Assembly: GCF_000003605.2 (NCBI RefSeq)
Contig: NW_003112965.1
Coordinates: forward strand, 171,503-211,466
Origin: Saccoglossus kowalevskii
Taxonomy: Eukaryota > Hemichordata > Enteropneusta > Harrimaniidae
Reading direction: 5' to 3'
Length of the DNA stretch: 39,964 nt
Positions 1 to 39,654 of this stretch are shown one piece after another (the first letter of the stretch is position 1; each line of letters opens with the position of its first letter). A model generated the notes under the pieces. That model saw nothing but the letters and a program-made list of their open reading frames with translations. It was not told the origin of the DNA and did not search any database. A program made the position numbers and the translations under genes.

Positions 1-666
1 ATAGGAAGTAAAATACTTTCTGTTCATTGATCAGTTTAAATGCACCTTGTTGAAATATCCCATAATTAATGTTTATGATGACAGTATTTTAAATTAACTA
101 GTCATACATGTATTTACGGTCAATGATTATTGCATATTATGGATGCCTCCGAAAAATCATATTCTAGGCTAAACAATACACTGAGTTACACAGATACAGA
201 TGCATGTCTGAGATACCAAAAGAGAAACAAGTAATCAGGGAGCACCATGTGTTCAGTAAATATAGAAATCATACATTCGTATCCCAAGGTATCTGAGAAC
301 CTTAGTGCTTTGTACTTTACTTACACAAATCAAATTGAATAACTGACATGCACCTGTGATATAATAAGTGGCATATATTCAACAAATTCAGATCAATGAT
401 TGAAGAATGCCAAAGATACAAAATGTCACATTAGGATCTATCCACGCAAATAGTGACAAGAGGAACCGAAACATTTTCAACCCAAGTGCTGAAAGAAGAA
501 ACAAATACATTTTGTAACTATTTAAAAATAAAAATTGGGAAATGAAAACAGAAAATACAGTGATCATTGACTTTATTTCTCATTATATTTTCAAAAAACA
601 TCATTCACTAATGAAGTCTACATGATGACTGAAATCAAATGAGTGGAAATTGTTTGTCAAGAGTAT

Positions 667-682
667 GGTAACCATGGTAACC
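667..682. promoter_or_regulatory. RFX X-box-like palindrome
   Basis: GGTAACCATGGTAACC is close to the RFX X-box consensus GTTRCCATGGYAAC and has the central CCATGG. The left half departs from the consensus. It overlaps a RUNX heptamer AACCACA at 679-685. It is one of six such sites in the window; whether any is bound cannot be seen from sequence. Confidence 0.4.
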
Positions 683-1763
683 ACACAAAAATAATTAAAA
701 TAAGAGTTAAAAATAGGAACATCTTTCACTTGCGTCACAGACACACAGCTCACAGTAAGAATGTCCTCCATGTCAAAGACTAAACTGCAAGTGGAGTTCA
801 CCACACTGGGCACTGTTACTGCCTATGATGTCATCACCCTCAGTTCTTTGACTAATGATGGATCATCGTAAAATGTTAAAAGAGGCTTAAATGACTCATC
901 ATTATTAGGATATTATTTTGAAAGTGTACAGGCAGGCTGACTGTGAACACTGTGCCTTCTTTAAAAACCAAAACAATCTACAATATAGTTTTACAGAAAT
1001 CAAAATAGAGAAAGTTTCAAATATTTATTTAGAATTGACATAACAAAAATGTTTAGTTATTCAAGATAGTTTGCTATGTTTCTTTGTGGAGAGTAGCAAG
1101 AGTTATAAGATTTACTGTAGAATATTTTATTTAAGGTGAAATTAATTTTCACTGAATAACCGCTGTGCAGCAAATCAGAATATATCTTCATGAGCTTTGT
1201 TGTCACTAGCATTACTAGGAGATGCAGAACCCACGAATGGATGAGCACCTGTAACGCAATATGCATGATCAAGATACTAAGTTTGAATGAAATTGCCCTG
1301 TCTATCTCCACAAAACAAGTTTCAGACATGTTAAAGTATCCTAATTCAGCAATTTTGGGGACCAAAATGGCCGACAGTCAGCCATACTTGAGCAAATAGT
1401 GATGAAAATGAATGTGCCTATGTAAGTCATCTTACATTGTCTGTGTGTTAAGTGCGAATATGAACAGTCAAACCATGTCTGAGAAAATGGCTACAGACGC
1501 ACAAAGAATGGATGGACAGCACAAATTAAAAGTTCCCGACTTCGTCCAAAATAGGGACTAATAAATGACTGACAAAACTTTTACATATAACAGTCATTCT
1601 AAGTTTCCATGGCTACATAAATGTCACTAAACTATCTTCAGTAATATCACAGCTGTATGGAAGAGTACAAAGACTACTGACATTTTTTGCTGACTGAGTG
1701 TAATGGCACCCCATGAAGTACACAAAAAAGTATCCAACTGAAGGAAGTGAATGTCAGAAAGTA

Positions 1764-1777
1764 GTCACCATGGTTAC
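1764..1777. promoter_or_regulatory. RFX X-box-like palindrome
   Basis: GTCACCATGGTTAC matches the palindromic X-box core with CCATGG at the centre and pairs of half-sites on either side. It sits in the presumed SUPT3H intron. Confidence 0.4.
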
Positions 1778-3181
1778 AGATTACATGAATGTCAACGAGT
1801 GCAGCAGGTGCACTCCTAGGAACTATTCCCTATTGTTTCATTCAAAGAAAACCTCAAAATGTCCCTATACCAGTAGTGGTGAAAAAATACTGATAGTTCA
1901 ATCAGAAAACACAGTGACATACTTTCAGTTTGAGTTATTCAGTTTACTTGGCAAAAAGCCAACATTGTTCAACTAATGATACATTCAACTTTGGTTCTAG
2001 CTGATTTATATGTGACACACATTCTCCTTTAAATGCCTGCTATTCATATGAACAAAAACAAAACTGATAAACATAGTTCTAAAATGAAAGTACTTTAATC
2101 TGCAAAACTTTGCTCCAAGCATCTAATTCTCAATATAAATTTCAGAAACTAAATATGCTTCTTTTTTTTGTATTGCTAAATAGAAAATGTAGGTTTGGCT
2201 GCAACTACATGCACATAGCTGCATGACACAGGTTGTCTGGTAATTAAGGTGATAATTAAAAATGTTCTAAATGTTTTGGTAGTATTAGTCATTGCGGAAT
2301 AATTCAAATTTACATATCAAGTTGATCACTGAGTGAAATGATATTAATAATTTCTATTATTATGCCTAAGGCTGAGTACCTAATCACATTGTGCTAAATT
2401 TGTATGCCCCCTTTCCAGTCAATTCCGGTTTGTGTAATTAATCTGCCTAGAAAGGCCATAGAAAAATGTAGTAAACACTGGTAGCTGGTTAGATTCATCC
2501 ACCCCCAAGATCAATGTGACTATGAGTCATAACTAATTCTGATACCATACACATGTTCCTGCCCAGAAGATGTTAAGGCCCTGTTGAAAATGTTTATTAC
2601 CTTGGAAGTTCATTCTGTTGCAATGTTTACTCTACATTTTCATAGCTGCTTCTGAGTTGTTTTAGTAAAGTTTGGGATTTTTTTTTACTCAAAAAAATAA
2701 CCGATGTTTAATAGCAAAATAAAAATGTTTTTGTAATTCCTTGTGTTTGTGATCTTAAAAAAAGTGTTTACACAAGCAATGTGCATCTTTAAAATCAAGA
2801 AAAATAGTTCAAGCCAGAGACAGAATTGCAGTCACTTGAGGGCTTAAAATACAAATAGATTTAGTTGAGTATCGATTCAAAACTCAGGAAATAATTTAAA
2901 ATTTTAATTAAAAAAAATTAAAAATAATTAGTACCAAAGTAAAAAAAAAAAGTACCGATCAATTTAATTGTCAGTTCTCAAGTGACTGTGGACAGAATAC
3001 AGTGAATAATATTTACAGGGACACACGGATATGTTTATTTTATGTTGAAGTTATCTGAAATTGTCTTTGGCAGATTTTCAAAATAATGCCACTGTTTGTG
3101 AATGATGGATGATTGTTATTGTGTAAACATGTGCATTGAATGATACTACTAGTATTTGGCAGTATGACAAAGTGAACTTAC

Positions 3182-3291
3182 ATCATACGCTGTATATCTG
3201 TGGTAAACCATGTTTTAGGTGTCAGTTTAGCGGCGACTGCCGGTGTTGACTGTATACTACTTGCCGGACTTGATGCATGTGTATTTAGCGG
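3182..3291 (-). CDS. SUPT3H: SUPT3H coding exon 2
   Basis: This 110-base exon encodes 36 codons and leaves two bases (AT). The first half is rich in Ser, Thr, Ala and Pro, and it ends with KLTPKTWFTTDIQRM, the entry to the histone fold. The acceptor is TTTACAG at 3292 after a TTTCTCTTTTCC tract. The donor is AT|GTAAGT at 3181. Confidence 0.78.
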
Positions 3292-3730
3292 CTGTAAACG
3301 GAAAAGAGAAATCAACGATGCTTGAAATATCCCAGACCCAAATCTCACGACTATCGAGAATAATAAATTCGAGCAACGATTAAATCCGCTGATTGGATAA
3401 ACATCTGCACATCAGAAACATTCATCGTGACTGTGGTTTAGAACAAAACATCGTCAAATATTAAAGGTTGACATTTTCATTATTCATACTGAGAATGACA
3501 GGTGCGGCGTGGTTACTCAATACGCCTGTGATGCTTACAACTCCTACGCACTTTGCGTTGGTGTTACCTGATCCATTGCACGAACCTATCATAATCTTTT
3601 AAAAAATACGTCGTCTGTGCACCAGTTTTCAAATTGATGTTGTAAATACCTTTGTTTCCTGAGGGTTGTTAACACCCATTTGTTCCTTTGCCTTCTCAGT
3701 TTTCTTCGATTTGGCTTTCGGCTTCGTCAT
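3182..3730 (-). CDS. SUPT3H: SUPT3H (SPT3 homologue), 5' part: exons 3650-3730 and 3182-3291, partial
   Basis: SPT3 is a TBP-interacting subunit of the SAGA (STAGA) coactivator complex in the nucleus; its N-terminal histone fold pairs with the second fold of the same chain. The two exons on the minus strand give 63 full codons plus two bases. The first 27 residues are lysine-rich (MTKPKAKSKKTEKAKE). The second exon ends with WFTTDIQRM followed by AT at the donor, which fits the FxxEIQxMM start of the SPT3 histone fold. Exon 1 exits in phase 0 and exon 2 in phase 2. Upstream of exon 2 is a strong pyrimidine tract ending TTTACAG, and the donors are GTATTT and GTAAGT. The start at 3730 has A at -3. 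The call rests on a short match plus the RUNX neighbour, and the diagnostic later exons are outside the window. Human SPT3 is over 300 residues, so most of the protein is missing here. Confidence 0.78.
3292..3649 (-). other. SUPT3H intron 1
   Basis: This is a 358-base intron between donor G|GTATTT and acceptor TTTACAG on the minus strand. It contains a RUNX heptamer TGTGGTT at 3432-3438 and an inverted CCAAT (ATTGG) at 3392-3396. No other gene is seen in it. Confidence 0.7.
3650..3730 (-). CDS. SUPT3H: SUPT3H coding exon 1
   Basis: This 81-base exon holds exactly 27 codons, starting at an ATG with A at -3 and ending in AAG before donor GTATTT. The peptide is basic (eight Lys in its first 16 residues) and probably disordered. 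A nine-codon upstream frame lies in the leader at 3766-3795 on the same strand. Confidence 0.75.
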
Positions 3731-3765
3731 AGTCACCAATACTTGTTAAAACTTTGTACTCACGT

Positions 3766-3795
3766 TTACATTTTTAGCTCAATGGCGGCTGCCAT
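3766..3795 (-). other. upstream ORF in SUPT3H leader, 9 codons
   Basis: ATG at 3795 opens a frame of nine codons (MAAAIELKM) ending with TAA at 3766-3768, 35 bases before the main ATG. Its start overlaps the YY1-like motif AAAATGG, so the ATG may simply be part of that binding site. Confidence 0.35.
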
Positions 3796-3818
3796 TTTGA
3801 AATCGATTGCGCATGCGT
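3780..3818. promoter_or_regulatory. YY1-like pair and NRF1-like site
   Basis: CAATGGCGGC and the facing GCCATTTTG (3780-3799) resemble two head-to-head YY1 sites. TGCGCATGCGT at 3808-3818 is a full match to the NRF1 palindrome. Both motifs are typical of housekeeping promoters just upstream of the start site, which fits SUPT3H on the minus strand. Confidence 0.6.
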
Positions 3819-3921
3819 GAATCATCTTTAATTGCATAATTGTTGCTTACAATGAGGCGGGGATAAGTTTGTTGACAATTTTTGGTATAGTAATCAAGTG
3901 GGCGTGGCATTGAGCTGCCCC

Positions 3922-3928
3922 TTATAAG
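3922..3928 (+). promoter_or_regulatory. TATA-like box, candidate RUNX promoter
   Basis: TTATAAG follows a GC-box-like GGGCGTGGC at about 3900 and precedes a RUNX-type CGCGGTT (3954-3960). If used, transcription would begin near 3950-3960 and the RUNX leader would be about 0.8 kb with several upstream ATGs. Confidence 0.35.
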
Positions 3929-4276
3929 TTACTCATTCAACTCAGCATTATTACGCGGTTTGTCACGTTATTTGTTGCACATTGTTGTGGGTGTGCCAAA
4001 TAATATTCTTTGTCTTGGGTAGTCAAACTTCCGTGTGGCACCCAACAATCTCATTTTGGTGTGAATGAACTCGATGGTCTAAAGCCCACGTCCGGGTGAA
4101 ATTATCTACCCCGGTTTTTTTTGTCTCACAGAGAGGAAATCAGACTTCCACGTTCGATGATTCGATTTTCCGGGGAATCAACATGAATCTATCGAGAACG
4201 GGCAACATTTAGTGATTCAGCTGGCTCGCTGGTCGATCTGCGCACTACGGTTACTTAGCGTGAAAAGATATCCACA

Positions 4277-4294
4277 AACCACAAGTACCACGTG
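4277..4294. promoter_or_regulatory. RUNX site next to CACGTG E-box
   Basis: AACCACA (4277-4283) is the reverse complement of the RUNX consensus TGTGGTT, and CACGTG follows six bases later. Its place in the leader or proximal promoter suggests possible autoregulation, known for vertebrate RUNX genes; binding is not shown. Confidence 0.45.
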
Positions 4295-4771
4295 TTTCTG
4301 ACAGGCGATTTCCTATTGGCGTGTTTTTATTGGTCTTTTTCGGATATGTTGGGCTCCGCCCCTACCAAATTTCGAGTTTCATTCATAAGTTACTTGTCGT
4401 CTCCCCCATGTTTGCAATAGACGAGTCTAAAACATATCGTGATTACGTCCTACCTCTACCTATCAAAGTTGCCACTGTATATACAGTATTTAATCATTTA
4501 TAGCGACTCGCAGCCAGGCATCGTTTTCTCTCGATCTGAGCACTGTGTTGACCAGAGCCGTTTGGAAATAGTCCGGTTTCCGCCAAGGCGACCGTCCAAT
4601 TGCGGGGTTGTTTCATGTGGTTACGAGAACGCGCGGGAGTGGTGGCTTAATATTTCAACCATACATCATCGCCGAGATTGCCGGCGTTTTGCAAAGACTT
4701 AGCCCAACCTGCAGTGCGGTTTTCTGAAGTTTGTTGTGATTACGCCTTAGAAGTGAAGCTACCCACAGTGA

Positions 4772-31342
<26,571 letters not shown>

Positions 31343-32060
31343 AGCATAAGAAATTGGACAATAGCTGGGGAACAGATGTGTTTTTCCCGCTGACTCCTAT
31401 CCATGCACTTTAAGCGGAGACACATGTTTAACAAACCAGTCATTCAGACACAGGGTCTAATGAAACAGTGCCATTTTACATCATATCAAAAATTGAAAAA
31501 CTTTCTGTGAAACATACTTTCTTCTCATACTGTATGACGTTGTTTTGAGACAAACACTAAGATAGGTAGTACTGCAGTAAATAATACCAACCTTGCTAGG
31601 TAGTCTTAGTAACCGCCCATGTACTTGACAAAGCTTGTCCAAGGGATTGTTAGTTATTAATTTATAATTTGTCAAGCATCGAATTCAGTTCTTTTAATCT
31701 AAAATGTGTGCTCAAATGGTGAAAAAAAGCTTTTAATGATGGCAAGACATTGCCAGAGCACTTCAGCAAAGACAGCACAATGAGTTAATGTAATGTGTAT
31801 TTGTATTGGGATTTGTGCAAGTTAGGTAGATGTGAATAATTATTTGTTCATTCATACAGTGTGATGGACGTGTGACTTAATATTTATACACTTTTATTTT
31901 CACCTAGTGTAGTATAATTTTCTACATTCCACCATTCTAATTTCAGTTACAATTTATTTGTATTTCTGAAAGTCTGAGTACAGAAGATATTCATTCAACA
32001 AACATTGCTTGGTAAAGAATGATACATCAACAAATGGGTCTCTAATGTTAATTTGAGAGC

Positions 32061-32308
32061 AAATGGTGTTCACTTCTGAACACATCTCAGTAAATGGTGT
32101 TCACTTCTGAACACATCTCAATAAATGGTGTTCAATTCTGAACACATCTCAGTAAATGGTGTTCAATTCTGAACACATTTCAGTAAATGGTGTTTAATTC
32201 TGAACACATCTCAGTAAATAATGTTCAATTCTGAACACATCTCAGTAAATGGTGTTCACTTCTGAACACATCTCAGTAAATGGTGTTCTATTTCAAACCA
32301 TGTGACCA
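32061..32308 (+). repeat. 31-bp tandem array in RUNX 3' UTR, about 8 units, hairpin-forming
   Basis: Units start at 32061, 32092, 32123, 32154, 32185, 32216, 32247 and 32278, the last one degenerate. Each has the core GTGTTCA-CTTC-TGAACAC or GTGTTCA-ATTC-TGAACAC, a perfect 7-bp inverted repeat with a four-base loop. The C to T change in unit 5 keeps a G-U pair. Unit 6 loses only the outermost pair. Diverged remnants may extend to about 32350. Confidence 0.95.
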
Positions 32309-32907
32309 TAATAATGTTCAATTCTTAATACGTCTCAGCAAATGTCAATGATGTTCTAAACACCTGTACCAATCTTTTGTTTTTATCTGATAATAATCTA
32401 TTCAACTTAATGTTGTCCATATTTGATTTTCTAATATTTTTTCTGTAAAATGTGTAATTTTGTTATTCACTTTCATGACAGATTAGGTTGTTACCGTATT
32501 CCTTTTGTACATTTCAATCATAGTCACATAGTATAGAAAAGTGATATTTTTAATCAAATTTTGAAATGTGTTAATATTGTTTTTTTTTTTGAAATTCCAC
32601 CTTAATCTATTTGTGACATTGGCAAAGAATACAACATTGTTCTATGTTTAATTTATTTTTGAAGTGCAAAATGAACCAAAAGTTCCTCAAGTTGCCAAAT
32701 GAATCTCCCCTCTTGAGTAATAAACAATAACGAAAATAAAAAAAAAAACATTTAAAAAACTATTTTCTGTAATTATTTTTATAACTTTCTTACTTCAAAA
32801 ACTGATCTTCATTTTTGTATGCAGATGTCTTTTTGGTGATAAAAACACCATTTTCAATATTAATCTAAGAGTGTTTTTGACAGAAAAGAATTATTTTTGA
32901 ACATGTT

Positions 32908-32921
32908 GTTACCATGGTTAT
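32908..32921. promoter_or_regulatory. RFX X-box-like palindrome
   Basis: GTTACCATGGTTAT is a near-palindromic X-box within the presumed RUNX 3' UTR. Confidence 0.4.
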
Positions 32922-33349
32922 TAAAAGCTCAAAGCTTAGTAGGATTTATAATATATGGATATGCTGAAAGCATAGGTTGTATCATGTGTGTACAAGATAA
33001 GTGAATAACTTAATGTTAGGTATACTGAATGTTATCTTTGTTCAAGCAAGTTGTTTATTAATGTAATTTATGCGGCAATATTTTTTTGGCACAGACCAAT
33101 GCAAGTACAGTATTTTGTCTTTCCAGTGTAGCAATTTTGTTTATCGTGTTATATATTTATATTTCAAACCTACCAGACCTGACCTACCCTCTTTGTTAAT
33201 AGGACAATCCATTGTTGTAATTTTCATGAACACTTGATGGTAGGCCTTACCTACCCCCTCTGTTAGGAATGGAATGAACCATCACATGTAGAGGTGGTTT
33301 TGTTTTGTTTTTTATCTTTTGCAAAAAATATTGTTGCTCTGTATTATGC

Positions 33350-33355
33350 AATAAA
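33350..33355 (+). terminator. candidate poly(A) signal, RUNX
   Basis: AATAAA is followed within about 25 bases by a T/G-rich stretch (TCTTGTTTTGTTGACTG). Competing hexamers at 32719-32724 and 32120-32125 could give shorter 3' ends, the last truncating the hairpin array. Confidence 0.5.
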
Positions 33356-34428
33356 AATTTTGTAAGCTTATCTTGTTTTGTTGACTGAATGAATTAAGAC
33401 ATGTATTATGAGTTTTGATATCAGAAAAATACACAATTATCTAGTTTTAAGATTCAACTTCCATTCTTGCTTTCATTGCATTGTCTACTGATACTAATGC
33501 ACATTTTTTCGGAACATTTATGGCAACCATTTCAAGTTGATTTGATACTGTAGGCTCAGAAAAAACTTTTTTTCGGTAAATGATCATGAATTTGAAACTG
33601 CCGTTCTATATGATGAAGGTTTAATTTTTGGTTGCTTGACAAAGAACTTTAAATGTATGTCATGATAGTACAGGGCAAACTACGGACAATATTTTCTGGT
33701 TCAGCTGACCCACTAAAAAAGTATACCAGACGCATTCTGCAGTACTGCTCATTGTTTTGAATTACTTTCCTGCTTAACAATATATACAATAGATATGTGC
33801 AGCTTGCGTGGGACCATGTAGGTTGGGACAATAAAGACTAGAAATGAGTTAACGGAGAGTAACAAGTGACAGATGTCTTCTGTCCTCAAAGTGGTAATGA
33901 ACTTAAATTTTATGCTACAAGGCACACTTGCACTAGTTGGCTATTTCCCGGTTTTATAACGTTTCTGTAATTTGGGTTTTATTTAAAAAGTAAATGGAAT
34001 GTTGAAATATAAACTTGGCAGCCACAAAGTTGCTCTGTAAAAACCATTAGTCTTAGGATCATTTCTTGCCAATATATTGTCCCTGTACAATTTACCTCAG
34101 GAAGTAGAAGGGGAGGGAAAACTTAGGAGGGGTAGAATTGGAAAAATATTTGCACTTAGTGTAAACAAAAAAAAAATTTACATGAATTTCATCACAGAAA
34201 CAGTATTAGCACAAAGGAAAAAATATTTGGTAGTTTTTTTGCCATGGTACCTCTTAATGGGAATATAACCAACATACTATCACAAAGTATGTTTATATGA
34301 GGACACTCATACAGAAACATTGGGGGGGTGGGTGGAACAATGACTAGTACAATTTTCGTCTCTGTAACACCTTGCATTCATTTCTTCTACCTCTTGGTGT
34401 CAATATGTCTGATGTGAATCTATAATTT

Positions 34429-34450
34429 GGGGTGGGGGGGGGGGTGGGGG
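34429..34450 (+). repeat. G-run, potential quadruplex
   Basis: Runs of 4, 11 and 5 guanines are separated by single thymines. A second G-rich stretch is at 34320-34334. Confidence 0.8.
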
Positions 34451-36376
34451 TGTCAGGGTTCTATCAATTCCATGATCAACTAAAGAGAGCAGTAGACAAC
34501 TTTTTGACAACTTGAAGTTGGGTTTTCAGAAAAGTTTTCATGCTGGCATTATATACAGTCAAGGTCAAATTCAAAATTTATGCAAGGGTGTATAGTTACA
34601 ATGTCATAGATATCAGTAACTATAGCTTAAGGAAGTTTTACTCCTCTGCACACAATAGTTTGAATTTGTCACTCAAGGTTATACTACAACAAATAATTGC
34701 CCCCCCCCTCAATATATTTCCTTAATTAATCATTTATTCAACCAATGACAATTTAAAAAAAAAGTTTTTAAATCTTGACTATAGAGGGCGATATGTAGCA
34801 TAATCATCTCTCATATTCTTGTAAGCCAAGCTGATTGGAAGAGTCAGTAATGTGGAATGGAATAAATTACAATATACCTCTCAGTTTATGCAAATCACAC
34901 GGACAGTCAAATGACAACATGATTTTGACAAGAAACTCAGGAATTGAAGGTGATAAAACAATTAACTGTATGTTAGGCTGGATCTGCAAATAATTGTTAC
35001 ATCATATACCCCAAAACATACAGTTAGTAATTGTTTAAGATTATTTTATTTTCATCAGTAGTTAATATAACAGCAGCACAATAGAAAATATTTTTTTTTT
35101 GTTCATAGAGAAGGGAACAGGAAAAGATGTTTCCAGTCTACACAGGGTTCACAATATGTGTATGTAATGATTTAGTGGAAGCATATATTGTGAATACCGG
35201 TACCACCAATAAGCAAATTATTATGGAGGAATTTCTTAAAAAAAAAAATAATGACTTTAGAATTTCTGAAAGTCCTTGAGACAAGTTACAAATACCGGTA
35301 TATATATTAATTAGGTGATATTCAACTGAAAAAGTTGCATTTACCACATAACTTATGTCATAAAATTACTTCTTGAGTTGCACACATTGTAAATTACAGT
35401 GATGGAAAGTCATTAAATACATACCTTCACTTTCACACAAATTTGATACACAGTTTAGAATAGAAACATCCAGAATATATTGCCGTCCAGTGTAGCATGT
35501 ATTGATCACCGCCACTTCCATGGATCATTACTTATACGGTGAAGGTTTGTTCAAAATGGCAATGCTCACAAGTTTTCATGGATTTTGATAACCAATGATT
35601 GATGTGATTGTTTTGGAGAGTAGAATTCCTGTTTTCATGTCCACTTTCAAATGGAAACTGGATTTGAAGGAAATCTCTGGTCAACCAAGGGTCCTTGGAT
35701 ACACTAGTCTTATACTATTAATCCTTTACTTCAGGCAAAAAGTGCCACAAAAAACACAATACAAAGTGACTTTAACTCAATCCTTAACATACAGCTGAAC
35801 AGTTTATAAGGCAGAGTCCTTGACTTACCTGAAGTACTTTGTTGCTTACTTGCTTGACAGTCATGTGATCAGATGGGTCATTCCAACTAAGGGTCCCTGG
35901 GATACACCAGCCTGACACAAAGTGACATTCTGTCTACTCACATTTTAGGTTGAATATAGTAAAGCTACATTGTACCTTAAAAATATGCCCTGAAATATCA
36001 AGCATTTGTGACCAAACTCCCAACTTATGTTGAAAACTGCTAATTTTCTTACTGAAAATACTCTTTCTGATCCATCACAAGCAAAATATACAACAATTTA
36101 GTCCGATTAAAGCATTTATTAAAATACATTACTGCATACAAGGTTTGAGCCACACTAAATATCTCAGCAAAACTAAAAACTATTAGTAGTCCAGAATAAA
36201 CGTAAATTAAATTAACAATTTATATATTGGAGTAATTTTAAAATTATAATAGACCCGAGGAGAAAATGGCTGTCCAAATATTGTTGAAAGTGAGAGAGCT
36301 TTTTTCCCCCTTTCTTTCAACTAGTGTTTTATTCTGTCCCATCATTGCATCTACTGTTCCCACGATCTATGTACCG

Positions 36377-36390
36377 GTAACCATGGTAAC
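36377..36390. promoter_or_regulatory. RFX X-box-like palindrome
   Basis: GTAACCATGGTAAC has the X-box core. The larger context ACCGGTAACCATGGTAAC resembles the site at 667-682. Confidence 0.4.
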
Positions 36391-36991
36391 AGAAACAGTG
36401 GATGTGAACACTATTTAAGAGGTGAATTCAAATGTCAATTAGATTTCATCGATTTCAGTGAAAACATGGTGGCCATGTGTGTGATATCTATTTAGAGAGA
36501 ATATCAGAATGTGATGTAAAAATTAGATTCAATAGTTCATTTGTCAATCATACCACAACAAGCTTCTATTCAGGACACATCTTGTCCTGCAAAAATATGA
36601 CACTGAGTAGTAATTATCATATTCAAAACATGTAATATTTAATAAATGTTTCACACCAAAACTTTCTTTGTGAAAGGTGATACAAGTCCTTGGTACTCAA
36701 AGATTTGATGAAGTATTTCTGTATTAACACACTGCCTGCTAAATGTCTCCTTGAATATCAAAATGAATGGAAAATAACAACATCAGTCAGTGATGTGTTT
36801 AGCAAATAGGCTTCTAATAGAAAAGAATAGAGTATACAGTATAAAACTTCTGATAATATTCATACTATGCAGTTTTGTTGTGGAGAAATTTGTATTTATG
36901 GTAATCTGAGAAAGTGTACACAATAAATATTAGTATAAGCACATTATCTTTATAAAAATCAATTTGACATAAAATTTTTAATATAAAATAA

Positions 36992-36997
36992 TTTATT
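36992..36997 (-). terminator. candidate poly(A) signal, ATE1
   Basis: The first AATAAA on the minus strand after the ATE1 stop lies about 485 bases downstream (plus-strand TTTATT). The 3' UTR would be about 36.97-37.48 kb; the stretch between shows no other feature. Confidence 0.4.
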
Positions 36998-37481
36998 AGT
37001 ACATGTACCACAGCCCTGCCCTGAACATCAGTAATAGAGCTTGCACAAACACTGCATGTAGAGAGAAATACAAGTGTATTTCAAGCAGGACCATATTAAC
37101 AAATTTGTAACACTTATTGTTAAAATAATTCTGTTGATTTGTTTACAATTTCATTCATGGCATAAATCGTGTACAGTATTTTTTTGATCATTATGATGCA
37201 CCTCATTTCTTGCTCCTTTTCAGTGTTAGATTCCTCCCTCCTGAATCCTTGACTTATTTCTATTTCTTATTTTCTACTGTGTCTGAGTGACTTTCGAATA
37301 TTAAACTGGAACTGCTGAGTGACCATGTGATCTAGAATTTTAAACACTGATACATGACAGAATTCTAAGCTAATCAGAAAATAATTACTTAGTTACTGAA
37401 AGACAATATCCACTCACTCACGCTGTAAATCCCATAACATAAGTAGAGGTCAGGCCAAAATGTGGTTTGAGGAACGAGCCA

Positions 37482-39654
<2,173 letters not shown>

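Larger units (their letters stand above)
1..3181 (-). other. SUPT3H intron 2 (partial, continues beyond left edge)
   Basis: The donor of SUPT3H exon 2 lies at 3181/3180 on the minus strand, and no exon continuing the SPT3 histone fold is recognisable to its left, so this stretch is read as intron. It is AT-rich with scattered short chance frames on both strands. It holds two X-box-like palindromes (667-682 and 1764-1777), one RUNX heptamer (679-685) and an A/T-rich patch around 2885-2960. An orphan exon-like frame at about 1169-1242 is discussed under rejected items. Confidence 0.6.
31343..33370 (+). other. RUNX 3' untranslated region (probable extent)
   Basis: No stop-free coding continuation follows TAA. 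The region is AT-rich and holds the 31-bp repeat array, an X-box palindrome at 32908-32921 and several AATAAA hexamers (32120-32125, 32719-32724 and 33350-33355). The end point is inferred from the last hexamer. Confidence 0.55.
33371..36991. other. intergenic region between convergent RUNX and ATE1
   Basis: No coding exon is recognisable. It contains guanine-rich runs (34320-34334 and 34429-34450), an X-box palindrome at 36377-36390 and two diverged copies of a segment beginning CAACYAAGGGTCCYTGG about 200 bases apart (near 35683 and 35887). Otherwise it is AT-rich. Confidence 0.6.

Noticed and set aside
604-813. Minus-strand frame with SVVNSTCSLVFDMEDILTV
   Set aside because: There is no good acceptor upstream and no family match; it is probably chance.
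1169-1242. Exon-like minus-strand frame (GTTACAG acceptor, AHPFVGSASPSNASD, then stop)
   Set aside because: It reads like coding sequence but its phase does not fit the SUPT3H exon 2 donor (two bases left), and SPT3 histone-fold exons would have to come first. Kept only as a curiosity.
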